A stretch of DNA of 64,000 nucleotides from assembly GCA_009746045.1 (NCBI GenBank), contig RPFO01000667.1, forward strand, positions 5,556,719 through 5,620,718, written 5' to 3'. The position numbers and the translations under genes are program-made. Origin of the DNA: Mesostigma viride (Eukaryota > Streptophyta > Mesostigmatophyceae > Mesostigmatales > Mesostigmataceae). Below, piece by piece: positions 34,691 through 46,737 of this stretch. Within the stretch, counting starts at the first letter, position 1; each line of letters opens with the position of its first letter. The notes beneath the pieces are model-generated. The model saw only the letters and a program-made list of their open reading frames with translations, did no database searches and was not told the origin of the DNA.

Positions 34691-34919
34691 CTTCCACAGT
34701 GAAGGTTCCTCTGTTGGCGCCCACGTGACGCAGTCACTTGATCATTAATCAATTAAACTTTAATTAATTTGCGGGCGGCTGTGTCTTAGTCTCGCGGGTG
34801 ATCAACTCTGATGACTGGGCCATGGTATCAAGGAGACAACCAGCAGGTATATGCGGTTGGGTTGGCCATCGATTGAGATGTATCGTTACCGGTGCAGATC
34901 TGTATCGTTACGGTCGATG

Positions 34920-35190
34920 CAGAACAAGAGGAGGTGGCAGACCATTGTCTAGGCCCACACGCCAGCCCCTGTGGGCAAGCCCCCCCCGGCCCCCCCAGGA
35001 GGAAGGGGCGCCTTGCTGAGTAGAGAGTAGTTAGGATTTTCTAGATTAGCTTAGAGTTAGCCTAGTTAGGTTTCGCGGCTTCGCTCTCCTCCATTCATCG
35101 AGCAAGGGAATTATTATGTGCTACATGATCTCCCCACGGAGTCAACATGTGTTATAATTTGACTTAATTTCTCCTTGATAATTTAACTTA
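34920..35190 (+). mobile_element. RTE LINE C-terminus and 3' end (plus)
   Basis: Matches 11395-11620: CCTGTGGGCAAGCCCCCCCC, TAGTTAGGATTTTCTAGATT, GTGCTACATGATCTCCCCAC, then a TTTGACTTAATTT-like tail. 5'-truncated. Confidence 0.85.
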
Positions 35191-35195
35191 CAAGT

Positions 35196-35335
35196 GTACT
35201 GGCGGGGCGGGGACCTTTATGTCAACAAGAAACTGTGGAAGCCCCCCCGGGCTTCCCCAGGATAGAGCACTCAAGCTAGTTGTCTAGATGGGGGCAATCG
35301 ATTATGGGATAGCTTAGGCATTACAGCACTTGAAA
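35196..35335 (+). pseudogene. LINE ORF1 terminal fragment
   Basis: Encodes VYWRGGDLYVNKKLWKPP and ends at TAG (35263-35265). It is the last part of the ORF1 C-terminal domain. Confidence 0.7.
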
Positions 35336-35359
35336 TGATATTAGCGCACAGCGTTATTA

Positions 35360-35820
35360 ATTAATTAGGAACATAACTCCGTTGGGAGATCATGTAGCAC
35401 ATACTATGCTGATCGAGCCCAGAGAAGGGGCATATGGCCTATAATACATTCTAAGCTACTTCTTGCAAGAGTGGAACGTAAACAACACTTGCTCTAGGTG
35501 CACCAAGGGCACCTGCACCCCCCAGAGTCTCAAGCAACACCCAACCAACTAAGGGGAGCCTGTCATGGGGGGAAGAAGATCAGCATGACTATACACTCGC
35601 AAGTGTACAAGAGCTAGAGCGTGGCATCTCAGCAGAGAGCAGCTCTCTGCTGCATGGGCACATCACAACTAAATAAAGCTAGGCATCATCTGGAGTGTGG
35701 CACAGCATAGGCACACATGTACATGACTAAATAATGCTCGTGGGTCAGCTGGTATAGTGCCTGTAGGAGGCGTACGTACATGTGCAACATGGCCACGGTC
35801 TATCTATTCTACACTTAGTA
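35360..35820 (-). mobile_element. ORF1-only LINE 3' UTR (minus)
   Basis: About 460 bp closely parallels 32107-32520, including TAAATAAAGCTAGGCATCAT and the terminal ATGTGCTACATGATCTCCCA motif. It is bounded by an AATTAATTAA-type tail at 35355. Confidence 0.85.
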
Positions 35821-35834
35821 CTAAATTAAATCAA

Positions 35835-35903
35835 ATTATAACATGCCTCCGTTGGGAGATCATGTAGCACATATTCCATGATGGATGGGGTGGAGGAACT
35901 TAG
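35835..35903 (-). mobile_element. RTE LINE 3' end, cut by gypsy LTR
   Basis: A minus-strand 3' end (tail, CTCCGTTGGGAGATCATGTA, then CCATGATGGATGGGGTGGAG) stops abruptly at 35903, where the LTR starts. The last five bases, CTTAG, are the candidate target duplicate. Confidence 0.8.
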
Positions 35904-36470
35904 TGTTACGTCCTAAAATTCTACCTCCACCTCTACCTCTACTGGGCCTGATGCTACCTAAATTGGCCGTCAGGCCTCCTCTACTCAAACCCCTAGCGAA
36001 AGACGAACGAGACGGTGCAGATCTCAATGCATTCACGTATGTGTTGCTGTAATACGCCATACAACCATTTACCCGAACCCGTTTATTCCAGGAATAGAGG
36101 AAGGAAACACACTACACTGCCGTGACCCAAGCCTATATGTGTTAATTCATTTAACACACGCCGAGTGACCACACAAGGAGTGGAACGTGCATAAATGGTC
36201 ACCAACGGTCCAACATGCTCGGGCCGACCTGGCCCTCGCCTACAGAAGCACAGGCAGATGCACAGATGCACGCTGGTCCACTACATTCTACCAAAGGATA
36301 AGGACCACTAATAAAGTACGCGGCGCGGCGCCCAAAAGCACCCAATGTACCACAGTACTGTTACGAGGACAATAGTGTCCCAGTTGGAACTACACGTAAA
36401 CCTAGGAACAACCGAGGCAAAGGACCTAATTTACGTCCGTAACTACAACGAATTGTTACGCGACGTAACA
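35904..36470 (-). repeat. 3' LTR of the chromovirus
   Basis: 567 bp. On the minus strand it begins TGTTACGTCGCG directly after the purine run GGGGGGGAGG (36471-36480) and ends GGACGTAACA. The ends TGTTACGTC...GACGTAACA form a 9-bp inverted repeat with canonical TG...CA. Confidence 0.85.
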
Positions 36471-37988
36471 CCTCCCCCCCCACAAAAGGTAGGGATCGAG
36501 CCATCTCCCTACGCACAGGGAGGAAACCAAAGGGGTAGGAAAAACCTAATGCACCCAGCACACACCAACACAATCGATAGGCCATCCAAGATACAAAGCA
36601 CCAATAGTTCACCCGGTCTCCACCACCACGCCGGGTGGTGTAGGGTTAGCCAGCACCAAGCCTGGTGGGAGGTTCCCCTAACTGCCTGGAACGGAGTCCT
36701 TGCCGGGGGGGGGACGGCACTGGGCAGGACACACAGAGTAAACAAATCAGTACCAAGGACCAAGAACAGCCAATCAACTGGCCAGAATATGAGGGTGACT
36801 CTATATACCGGAGGGACAACACCCTCAGGTCGGGCCTAAGGCCCTCTATCTAGTTGCCATCCGTCTGGTAAGTGCCACGAGAGGCCAGCAGAACCTCCAG
36901 GTACGCCTGGTAATGGGCCACGTCATCGACATTGTCATGCCTGTCTACAGTGAGGAAAACATCGGCCCACACTGACGCCATCAGGAAAAAGGCCCAGAAA
37001 GGCCCAGTAATACCTATGCTGCGTAAGAACGACCTGGCCACGGGCCCAGTCCAGGAAACCACAGGCAAAGAGGCGAAGGAAAGGCTCTACCGCGATCAAA
37101 CAGAGGGCCCGCAGGAGTAGGCGATGGTACCGGATCCGAGGGCGCAAACCCGTCGGGAAGAACAGATCTACCAGGGGCTCCACGTTAGACGGCCACATCC
37201 GGATGTGCCGAACCTCACGGGAGCGCCACCGACGAGCACACTGTCGCGACCCGAACGTCTCTAGGTAGTCGCTAGCCCGAGGAGGGGGATGGCCACGGGA
37301 GTCCAGACCCTGGCCAGGGATGGGCGCAGGACGACGGGCATCCCACTCCAGGATGGGCTGGAGAACCGTGCTGTACGTAGCACCCGGCACCGCAGGAAAC
37401 TCTACCGTAAGGGCATCTGAAGCCATAATGCCCAGAGGCGGAGGGTAAGCCCACTGGAACCCACCGTAGGTGTCCAAGTCGTTGTGACGCCTAGCCCAGC
37501 GATACAGAACGCGCCGAACCAGGATCTCACCCTGGAACACAGGATCAGCTAAAATAACCATGTCGAAAGGAGGCCGATCAGTCTCAATGGGTAGGCCACG
37601 GTCCCGCGGGCGCGCCCGACACACCTGGGAGAACCCGTAGGACATGGACGAAATGGCAAGCTCGGCGGTCACAGTGAACGCCAATACGCCGTATAATACG
37701 GTAAATACGCCGTATTATACAATACGGCGGGGTTTGGCGTACTAACGTACTAGAAATACGGCGTATTGCGTTCTCAACGCCAATACGGCGCATAATACGT
37801 ATTTTTCGCGTATTATACGGCGCCCGGCACCGGAATTTGGCGCCAGAGCTAGTTTTGGCGTAGCTCACGGCAGCCGACAGCCTTGCGCGCCAAAAGTAAC
37901 CGCCGCTACCGAAGCTGAGGCTTGAGGCCGCTAACACTAAACATGCAAAAGGTGCTGCCGCCTGTGTACCGGGCAGTTTGGTAGCACA

Positions 37989-40406
37989 GTGCTGGCATTT
38001 ACTAGCTGCATGGAAAGAAGAGCGATGGCGCACGGTCGAGGCAAGGAACCTGCCCTCGAAATAGACTACGATGACATGTCAGAGTCGGAGTACGAAGAGG
38101 CCAAAGCACGACATCTTGCTAGCTTGGAGTTAGATGAGGATGCCGACAACAATGACGGTGGGGACGAGGAGCCTACTGGCCCCGACAACAGTGGGGACGA
38201 GGGGGGAGGTGATTCAAAGCCGGCCAAGGCTACCGTTTGGGAGTTTGTCAAGAAGGAGCGCATTGTAGTCAAAGGCTTGCTGACGAACAACTACAAGCAA
38301 TCCTGCCTTCAGTGCGGCGCAACCTGGAGGGGAAGCGCCACTAGGGCAAAGCTCCACATCGTGGGCCCGCCTTGGTGCCGGGATGTGAAGCCTTGCCCCA
38401 ATCCGCCGAAGGTATATAAGGCGCATTTGCAGGGGATTTTCAGGGCCGCGGACCTGAAGAGGCGTGGCCAAGCGGACCACATGGAGCTCGTGACCAAGCG
38501 GCAGCGACTCAACTGTGATGGCCTCGTGGAGGGCAGCGCCTCTGAGTGGCACGACGCCCAGGTTGGCTCTTCACAACAGCACAGCTCGAGCAGACCTGAG
38601 GCATCCGAGGAGGGCCTGACCATACCGCAGATGATGAAGCTGGACAAGCTGCAGCTGGACCTTGCACTGTGCAAGGGTATGATTTCTGCTGGTATCCCTT
38701 TCAATGTCCTTAACAATGATGCCTTTCGTGCTGCATTGACCAGCATCAGCCTGGGGGGGGGGCCTTGGTCAAACTCGGCGGGTACAAGCCGCCCGCGCCC
38801 ACCACGATGAGGACTCGCGACGTCCCCCTTGTTGCCGCCGAGGTGGAAGCGCAGGTTGTTACTCGCCTGGAGCTGGCCAACACCACGGGTGGCACCCTGA
38901 TCACAGACGGGTGGAAAGACTGCTCTGGCAATTCGCTGATCATGACTGTGTTTCAGCTGCCAGACTTTGTGTACTTCCTAGGAAGCGACAATGTCACCGG
39001 CAGGACCAAGACTGCCGCCTTCCTCACGGAAACCCTGCAGCCCCACATCGAGAAGATCACTGCAGGCAAGGTGGTGCAGCTGATTACGGACACCGCGAGC
39101 GTCATGGAGCTGATGAAGCGCAAAATTGAGGAGATTTATCCGAACATCATTATCTCCCAGTGTGCATCGCACAAGCTGGACCTCCTGCTGGAGGACATCG
39201 CCAAGGTGGACCCCATCAAGAACGTGCTGGAGCAGGCACAGCAGGTGGTGGGCTACGTGCGGTCCCACGAGAAGGTCAACCATCGCATGATCAATGCCGC
39301 GCCTGGAACCCTGGAACTCAAGAACTACGGCGAGACCCGGTTCGCCACGAGGTAACACAATTGTATATGCTTTATTGAATGCTATTGCTATTCAAGCTTG
39401 CCTGCTAGTGCTTCAGTGCTACTTGCCGGTTGCCTTCCCATTTTCCACAAGCCTTGTTTTCCATTGATGCCTGATGCCGGCTACTTGCACATCAATCCGA
39501 CATCTCTCTCCTTTCTGCTTGTGGGTGGGCAACATTGCTGCCTCATACCCCCTGTCCAACGCTTGCATGGCCAGGTACCTTTCGGCCATGAGTGTGCAGC
39601 AGAACATGACGGCGCTGATGATTACCTTCAAGGACGCTGCGTTGGAGAAGTACGCCATGCTGCAGCGCTGGGCAGTGCCGTGGGCGACCATCAAGGCCAT
39701 AGTCTTGTCCCCAGCCTTCTGGGCCAACCTGGACATGGTCGTGACCATGTTTAAGCCTATGCACGAGGTGCTGCGGCGCACCGACACCAACACGCCCTGC
39801 ACGGGGTGGCTGTACAACGCCATGGCCGACCTCCGCACGCAGCTCAAGGAGGTGGCTGCGCTGCCGGCTGAGCTGGCAGAGGAGCTGGATGGCATTGTGA
39901 TGACTCGCTGGGAAGAGCTGCACTCTCCCATTCACGCTGCAGGGTACCTGCTCAACCCAGCCTTCTGGATGGTCGACCCCCGCGGGCACGAGGCTGAGAT
40001 CAAGGAAGGCTTTCTCATCTGCTGCCGCAAGCTGCTGTCATCCTCCAAGGTGGCCCGCGCGATGAGCCAGCTCACCCAGTACCACACGAAACGTGGCAGC
40101 TTCGGCGCCCCAGAAGCCATTGCGGCCGCTTTGCATGTCGCAAATGGCAAGCTGGAGCCGTGGGAGTGGTGGATGACGTGGGGAGATACCACCAAGGAGC
40201 TGCAGGACGTGGCGATGAAGGTGCTGGCCCAGCCGGTCTCCAGCGGTGCTGTGGAACGTGTCAACAGCAGCGCTGGGTGGATCAAGAGCCTGCGTCGGAA
40301 CCGGATGAGCCACATCATGCACAACAGGCTCATCAGCACACACCACAACCTGCAAGCTTTATCAAAGCTGAAGGAGATTTCCGATGAGGATGCCCTGGAG
40401 GCATAA
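37989..40406 (+). CDS. hAT transposase (BED finger, DUF659, hAT dimerisation)
   Basis: Exon 1 (37989-39351) has an acidic N-terminus, a BED-type zinc finger (CLQCGATW...KLHIVG, near 38307-38365), and a DUF659-like core: GGTLITDGWKDCSGNSLI, LITDTASVM, CASHKLDLLLEDIAKV, ending ETRFATR. A run of ten G at 38752 shifts the frame between the two parts. The intron 39352-39574 is GT-AG and joins RFATR to YLSAM. Exon 2 (39575-40406) has MITFKDAALEKYAM, PAFW and the C-terminal VSSGAVERVNSS dimerisation region, ending at TAA. It cuts and pastes the element. Apart from the G-run it looks intact. The upstream Met could be 37989, 38010 or 38025. Confidence 0.9.
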
Positions 40407-40559
40407 GCCAGTTTAGTTTGCTGGCCTAGATTTAGAGTGCCGTGCATGGTGGCGCTAGAGCTTGGGGCTGGCCACTGGCTGGCCAGCCGGCAGCTCGCCT
40501 CATTTGTACGTGGCATGTGTACTTTGCTTTTCAAGTGGTAGGACGTAGGACTCACAATC

Positions 40560-41215
40560 TCACATCATGATGCATGTTTATGGCATGTTGCATGACATTG
40601 TATGTATGGCAATGATGGTGGTGGCTGCCTGCATATGTGTTTATGGCATGGTGCATGACATTGTATGTATGGCATGGTGGTGGCTGCCTGCATAGTAGTA
40701 CGTGTTTATGGCATGGTGCATGACAGTGTATGGCATGGTGGTTGCCTGCTGCAATGATGCATGTCTCTAGAACTGTAGACAGATAGGATTTTACATCTCA
40801 TATGATGATGCATGACATTGTATGTATGGCATGGTGGTGGCTGCCTGCATATGTGTTTATGTATGGCATGGTGCATGACAGTGTATGGCATGGTGGTTGC
40901 CTGCTGCAATGATGCATGTCTCAAGAACTTTAGATAGATGGGATTTTACATCTCATATGATGATGCATGTTCATGGCATGGGTGGTGATGCTACCTGAAT
41001 TTGTTTATTGCCATGTTGGTTTTGGCCTTTTGGGCTTCTAGGTGGAGGAACTGGACCTTCTTGCCGCATGACTTAGCAATTAATTAATGGTTGTCATAAT
41101 TAAGGAATAATAAAGAATTTGGTCAATTAGCATTAATAAAATAATGGTTCATCATGGTGGCTGCCTGCAATTGTGTTTAGTAGGGCATGGTGCATGACAT
41201 TGTATGCATGGAATA
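40560..41215. repeat. TGCATGACATTGTATG-type subrepeats downstream of transposase
   Basis: Repeated phrases (GGCATGGTGCATGACA, GGTGGCTGCCTGCATA, ATCTCATATGATGATGCATG) recur four or more times with 60- to 130-bp spacing. They are non-coding and lie inside the hAT element. Confidence 0.8.
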
Positions 41216-41429
41216 AAGATTAATTCAATTATACAAATGGGTGAGTATATATCACACTTCATGCAACTATAGACAACCAAGTGAGTGTCAATAGGCTATG
41301 ATCTTTGAGATGCCATGTGTACACCAGCTATAGCCTAGCCACATACCCTCCACCCCATATGTCATGCAGGCCCTCTAGGCCCTCTCCTCAAGCCCCCCCT
41401 GGGTGCCTGTGCTTGATAAGTAGGCATGA

Positions 41430-41610
41430 ACCATCATGGCGGTGCAGGTGCACCTTGTGCACCCAGAGCAGGTGACAGTTGTACATCCTCCACCTGCAGG
41501 TTGTAGCCCTGATTGTATTACAAACCCATAGATGCCCCTTTCTCAGGGCTATGTGTTACATATGCTCCCATCGGAGCTATGATTTTAATTAATTAGTTAA
41601 TTAATAGGCT
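41430..41610 (+). mobile_element. LINE 3' tail inside hAT
   Basis: GATGCCCCTTTCTCAGGGCT, ATGTGTTACATATGCTCCCA and a TTAATTAA tail match the 29.4-29.55 kb copy with more divergence. It inserted into the hAT element or was carried by it. Confidence 0.8.
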
Positions 41611-43474
41611 ATGACCAGTCTACGTGCATTGCATTGGTATTCATCAAGTTTGAGACATAAGCAAGAGTTTTTGAGAGGCACACCCATGGGATAAACACCT
41701 TAGAATATTTTATCCTATTTGAAAATCCACTTTTCCGGTCAAAAAACCACTTTTTTTTTTTTGGCGTATAATACGTATAATACGCGTATAATACGGCAAT
41801 ACGCAATACGCCGAGGTTTTGCCGTATTGCCGTATTGCCGTATTGGCTCACACTGTCGGCGGAGGCGCGCGGCAGGTCACACTGACATCGGCAGGCGAGC
41901 GCGGACATACCATACCCGGGGATGGGCGTGTCGCGCGTCTCCGGCGTCGCATGCACCACAGAAGGGGCCCTGTCCCGATCGCCCTGGGACAACTCCCGGA
42001 GGGAATCAGCAGCGCGGGTGGCGCGAGGATCCGGACCGCTAGCCGGAACAACCGCAGCCAAAGACCGCGAGGCCGAAGGGGTAGGGGCCGAAGCAGGGGT
42101 AGGAACCGGCACAGACGCAGACGGCGCCGGTACAACAGGAGGTCGCGCCGGACCCGAAGCCGAAGGGGGCCGCGACGGACCCGCCACCGCAACTGGCGCG
42201 CCGGTCTCCGTTGACGGCGCACCCCCAGGCCACATATTGAAAACAGGGCCCGTAGGGGCAGGCAATCCGGCATAAGATTGGTTGCCATCCAAGCTCCAGT
42301 CGGGCACCGGAATCCTCTGCGGAGGACCACCCTCCCAAAGCCTGGGAAGATCGCCCGTGTCGCTAAAGAAACCCCGCAATGGCTGCGATCAATTGGCGCG
42401 GCGGGCGGCCCAGAGGCGGCGACGGCGGGCGCGGCCGCTGGAGCGGAAGACTCGCGCAGAGGCGCAGGTACGTCGGTCGCAGGCGCAGAGGCAACCAGAG
42501 GCGTAGGAGCCGCAGCAACAGAGGAAACCGCAGCTACCGAAGGCTCACCCAGCGCAGGCGAAACCGTAGGCGCCGAGGTAACCGAAGGGGTAGGGGGCGC
42601 AGATACAACAGACACCCCACCTGGCGTGGCTGGAGCCTGCGCCTGGGCCGCCTTGAAGGCCCCGAATGCCGCGGTCAGGGACTGAATCTGGGCCTGCATC
42701 GCCGAAACAGTCGCCGAGAGATGATCAGGCTCGCGATCCAAATTACCCAAAGGGGTAGGCTCCACCGACGCACGCCGGGTCGACCGTGGTGACGACGGGA
42801 CAGGGGAAGGAGCCGACGCTGAGGAGGAGGACGCTGCACTTGAGGCTGAATACTCTGGAGTGTACTGCGCCTCGACTGGTGCGTCCGTAGGGGAAGGGTC
42901 GCCAACTGCTACTCCCTCTGACTGGTCTGCGATTTCCATGAACTCTACTGCCCGTAGGAGGTCACAGGGGTTGTCATCTACTTCTGCCTCACCCTCGCCC
43001 GGAAGCCAGGGGAACACCTCCCGTAGGCAGGAGCGGCCCACAGGGGTAGACAGGTAGGAAAACACCCGGGGGCACTGAAGGACAGCGGCTATCTGCTCCA
43101 AGGCTGGACAGCGGGAGCCACATCCTAACAGACAATGCCCGGCATCGTCGAACCCATGCACAACTATATAGCTGGTGCGGATCATCGGGGGCCGGGCCGA
43201 ACCACGCGACCCCAAAGAGAGCAGCCCTGACTAAAGTCGCATGCTGAGCCTGGAGGGCAGGCAGCCTGAACGATGCCACCCGGATAACTGGAACGTGACA
43301 CCCAGCAGCGGCCCGGAAGGGCCTCGAAGTAGAGCTCTGGGTCCGGTGGTGGAGGGGAAGGCGGCAGGCTCTCCGACGGCTGGGTAGAGTCAGCCCGTGA
43401 TGGCTGCGGAGGGGAGGGGACAACCAACCATCCACCAACAGAAGGAATACAATAAGGGAGGGGCAGGTTGCCAG

Positions 43475-43975
43475 CTAGAGCTGGTGTAGGGTTTTGTAGT
43501 CCTGCAACAAGCGGCTACAACCATCTAACTCACTTTCCGTGTACCATACTTTATCTACCTCACTACGAGCATACATCCATTTCACCTTATACTGGCGCTG
43601 GGTACCGCGGCCCTTTTTGATATCTCTATGGGCCACGATACTCTCTACCTCGTCTTCTACCTCACCAGTATCAGGGTTATGCTCTAAAGGGGCAGGAGCT
43701 AGTTCTCTACCAGCGAACGTGCTTTGGTGATAAAGCTTCAGCTGGCTTCTATGGAAGGTGTTAGAATGTGTCTGCCAAGAGGTAGGGATATCTATTTTAT
43801 ATAAGAAATTACCTACTCTAGACAACACACGGAAGGGTCCTAAGAAGGCGGGCCTAAGTTTCACTTTAAGTTCTGCTTCGAACTTGTGAGCAAAACGGCC
43901 AACACGGGGGCCTTCTACTAAGACTAAATCTCCTATATCTATTTCAGGCGCTCTTCTATCTAAGGAGGCACGCAA
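43475..43975 (-). CDS. Chromovirus pol C-terminus: integrase tail and chromodomain
   Basis: 166 residues: IDIGDLVLVEGPRVGRF and the LRPAFLGPFRVLSRVGNFLY fold of the integrase C-terminal domain, then a chromodomain (VESIVAHRDIKKGRG, QYKVKWMYA, VWYTESEL, stop after LLQDYKTLHQL). Chromodomains of this class steer integration to heterochromatin marks. Confidence 0.9.
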   Translation of the reverse strand: MRASLDRRAPEIDIGDLVLVEGPRVGRFAHKFEAELKVKLRPAFLGPFRVLSRVGNFLYKIDIPTSWQTHSNTFHRSQLKLYHQSTFAGRELAPAPLEHNPDTGEVEDEVESIVAHRDIKKGRGTQRQYKVKWMYARSEVDKVWYTESELDGCSRLLQDYKTLHQL

Positions 43976-45437
43976 CCTAGCAAGGTACTTAGCCTGAGCC
44001 TTTTGGTACCCTGAAATCGCGTGATCATGTGCATTTTCATTTTATCTAGCAAGGCCTGTACACCTTCTACAGTATCCCGGGACACATCGTCCCTGTCCCG
44101 TAAAGGACTAGCTAAGAGAGAGGTAGGAGTAAGAGGCTGTCTACCAGTATCTAGGAAGAAAGGCGTATAGCCATGCGCAGCCTGGGGCAATTGTTAAGGG
44201 AGAACTCTACCAAGCATAGATAATCCTCCCAATCACTCCCGAGCCATTAACATAGTGCCTCAGCGCTTCTTCCACTACCCTATTAAGACGCTCTACTAGA
44301 TGAGAGGAGGAGGAGTGGTAGGCAGTACCGAAGTAACCTTGGTACCGATAGCAGCGAAAAACTGCTGCCAAAAGTCAGAGGTAAATAGCTTATCTTTATC
44401 ACTAATAAACTGCCTACTCAAACCATGATATCTATATACGTTATTAAGGTATAGGCGTGCGCAATCGCGTGCGGTGAGTTCTAAGGGACACGGCACGAGA
44501 TGACACATACGAGTAAAACGATCTACGAAAACAAGGATCTGGGCGTTACCTCTATCATTCTTCCTAAAAGGTCCTACAAAATCCATCATAATGGAGTCCC
44601 ACGGCATGATGGGATCAGGTAGGTCCTAGGTTCTGCTATCTGTCCTACATTGTTGGGTTTCATCTCCTGGCAAGATTGACAGGTTCTAACATACTCATCT
44701 ACATCCTTTAAAAGGGAAGGCCAGTAGTAAGAGCGGGCTACTAGGTCCCGTACCCGTTTACCACCCTGATGAGCAGCTAAGTCATGCAACTCAAAGAGCA
44801 AGGAGGAGCGACAGATAGGAGGGACATACAGGCGCCATTGAGGGGGAGAATCTGCTATCTGCACATATAAAAACCCACCTACAAATTTACAAGGGTGCTT
44901 GCCTAATTGTTGGGGATGGGCAGCAATGGCAGCTAAAGCTTCCGGCTCAGTGGCCGTAAATCTACTAATAAGGCGTTCAAGATCAGAGGTAGGCATCGCT
45001 ACAGAGGTATCCAGAACAGGTTTAAAGAGGTCTCCTACCGCCTTGCCAAAGAGAAGGGGAGGTCCTAGAGGGACTATGTTATCATAAGACTTTCCTGACC
45101 TAGTCGCTATATGGCTAAGCGGTATAGAAATTTTATTTTTCCCCTCCCCCCCCACCGAGGCCACAGGAAGGGCCTCACACGGGAGAGAGAGTCCTACGTG
45201 AGAAAGGAGATCAGGCATGCGAACAGCTGTATGAAAGAGGTAGGCATAGGATTCATCATCAGGTAGTTCACCATAAGGGGTTACACCCATAGTAGTAGGA
45301 ACTAGAGTAGTATTGAGAACATCAAGGTCCTCGAAAAAGGAGTAATCTGCGCGACGGGAGAGTGCATCTGGTACTATGTTATCTACACCCTTAACATACT
45401 GAAGTTTAAAAGGGGAAAACTGTGCTAAAAACTCCAT
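43960..45437 (-). pseudogene. Chromovirus integrase
   Basis: HHCC zinc domain: ELHDLAAHQGGKRVRDLVAR and CQSCQEMKPNN (about 44660-44790). Core: DSIMMDFVGPF (first Asp), QFISDKDKLFTSDFW (second Asp), and HLVERLNRVVEEAL in another frame (Glu, about 44265-44305). Frameshifts near 44600 and 44310 break it. The segment also carries the end of the RNase H/connection upstream (QYVKGVDNIVPDALSRRADY). Confidence 0.9.
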
Positions 45438-46702
45438 CCAGCGCGCTTGACGAGGGGTAAGGTTGGGTTGGAGAGAAGATGGGTAAGGGGACGGTGATCC
45501 GTCTGGATAACTAATCTATAAGGATCTATCTCACAGGGTTCATTCAGGCAAACATCAAATTGAGCACCTTTAAGAAAGTGCTGCCACGCGTGGCAACAAT
45601 ACACCACAGCTAAAGTTCCTGCTGGTGTACGGGATAGTTACGCTCCGCAGGGAGCATTGTCCTAGAGATATACTCAATTGGCTGTAAGCCCTGACCCTGA
45701 TCCTGGAGAAGGACGCCCCCTATAGCTACCTTACTAGCGTCTGTAGCTACCACAAAGGGTTTAGTAGTATCCGGTAGGATGAGTACGGGAGGGAGAGGAG
45801 TAGGGATTTTAGACACTGAAAAGCCGACTGACATTCACTACTCCAAACAAAGGGGATATCCTTCTTTAATAAATGATTAATAGGGGCTGCTATAGTTGCG
45901 AAACGCGGGATAAAACGCCTATAGTAAGAAGCAATCCCTAGAAAACTACGTACACCTTTAACGTCGGTAGGGGTAGGCCATTCCTGAATTGACTTAGTTT
46001 TATCCGGGTCGGTAGCGACCCCGGCATCTGACAGAACGTGCCCTAAAAATGGGACACTCCTACCCGAACGAACTTTAGCACGGCGCGCCCACAAAGAATT
46101 TTCAGCCATTATTTCTAATACTTTCTTTAAATCACGTAGGTGCGTTTCAAAATCAGGAGAGTAAATAAGGATATCATCTAAGTAAGCTTGAGCACAAGAA
46201 CGGTCATGCTCAGATAAAGAAACAGAGGAGAAGGAAGGATCCTTTAAATCAGAGGACACTTGAGGAAGGTGAGAATTCCCATAACAGGTCTAAGCACTTC
46301 ATTCATTAACATTTGAAAAGAGGCAGGAGAGTTACAGAGTCCCATAGCCGCTACTCTAAACTGGTAATGACCAAAAGGGGTAGCAAAGGCGGTTTTATGG
46401 CAATCCTCAGGAGCTATACGCAGTTGCCAAAAACCATCCGCACAATCCAGTACTGTGAAACAGGTGGAACCTTTAACCTTATTAAATATATCATCAATAC
46501 GAGGTAGAGGGTATTTAGACTTCACAGTAATATCATTTAACTTCCTATAATCAGTAACTAGGCGAAACTTGCCATTTGGCTTAGGAACTAACAGGACACC
46601 AGCTGAGTAGGGGGAGTTACTAGGCTCTATCAATCCTGCTTCTAATAGTGACACTAAAATCTGTTTTAGTTCCTTTAATTCGGTAGGGCCCATTCTATAC
46701 AT
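45434..46702 (-). pseudogene. Chromovirus reverse transcriptase and RNase H
   Basis: RT: VPKPNGKFRLVTDYRKLNDI, CFTVLDCADGFWQLRI (motif A), PFGHYQFRVAAMGLCNSPAS, and the catalytic box AQAYLDDILIYSPDF in the next frame (46170-46210). Then FLGHVLSDAGV and WPTPTDVKGVRSFLGIASYY. RNase H: PFVVATDASKVAIGGVLLQD (catalytic Asp), QTDHRPLTHLL. Frame changes at about 46250, 45790 and 45600. Confidence 0.95.
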
Positions 46703-46737
46703 CGGAGAGTGCGTAGGAACTGCACCGTCCTTGATAA

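Larger units (their letters stand above)
37677..41847 (+). mobile_element. hAT transposon, 4.2 kb, inserted in gypsy ORF3
   Basis: The ends carry inverted GCCAATACG.../...CGTATTGGC and dense CGTATTATACGCG-type subterminal motifs. The flanks TCACAGTG (37669-37676) and TCACACTG (41848-41855) are an 8-bp duplication with one mismatch. Removing the insert plus one flank copy puts the two parts of the host ORF in the same frame. It contains one transposase gene, a 40.5-41.2 kb repeat-rich stretch and a LINE 3' tail. Confidence 0.88.
36850..43427 (-). pseudogene. Third ORF of the chromovirus, split by hAT
   Basis: It starts about 50 bp after the pol stop. Part one (43427 to about 42850) reads PELYFEALPGRCWV, then YIVVHGFDDAGHCLLGCGSR in a shifted frame. 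Part two is a long Ala/Pro/Ser/Val linker with a possible coiled coil (SATVSAMQAQIQSLTAAFGA). Part three resumes beyond the hAT element at 37676, in frame with the 42379-41848 reading, through FDMVILADPVFQGEILVRRV to a hydrophobic end (GPFWAFFLMASVWADVFL) and TAG-type stop near 36850. About 700 residues in all. No family recognised. The polypurine tract after it shows it belongs to the element. Confidence 0.6.

Noticed and set aside
41848-42792. Plus-strand Arg- and Ala-rich ORFs at 41.8-42.8 kb
   Set aside because: They are the antisense of the chromovirus third ORF linker.
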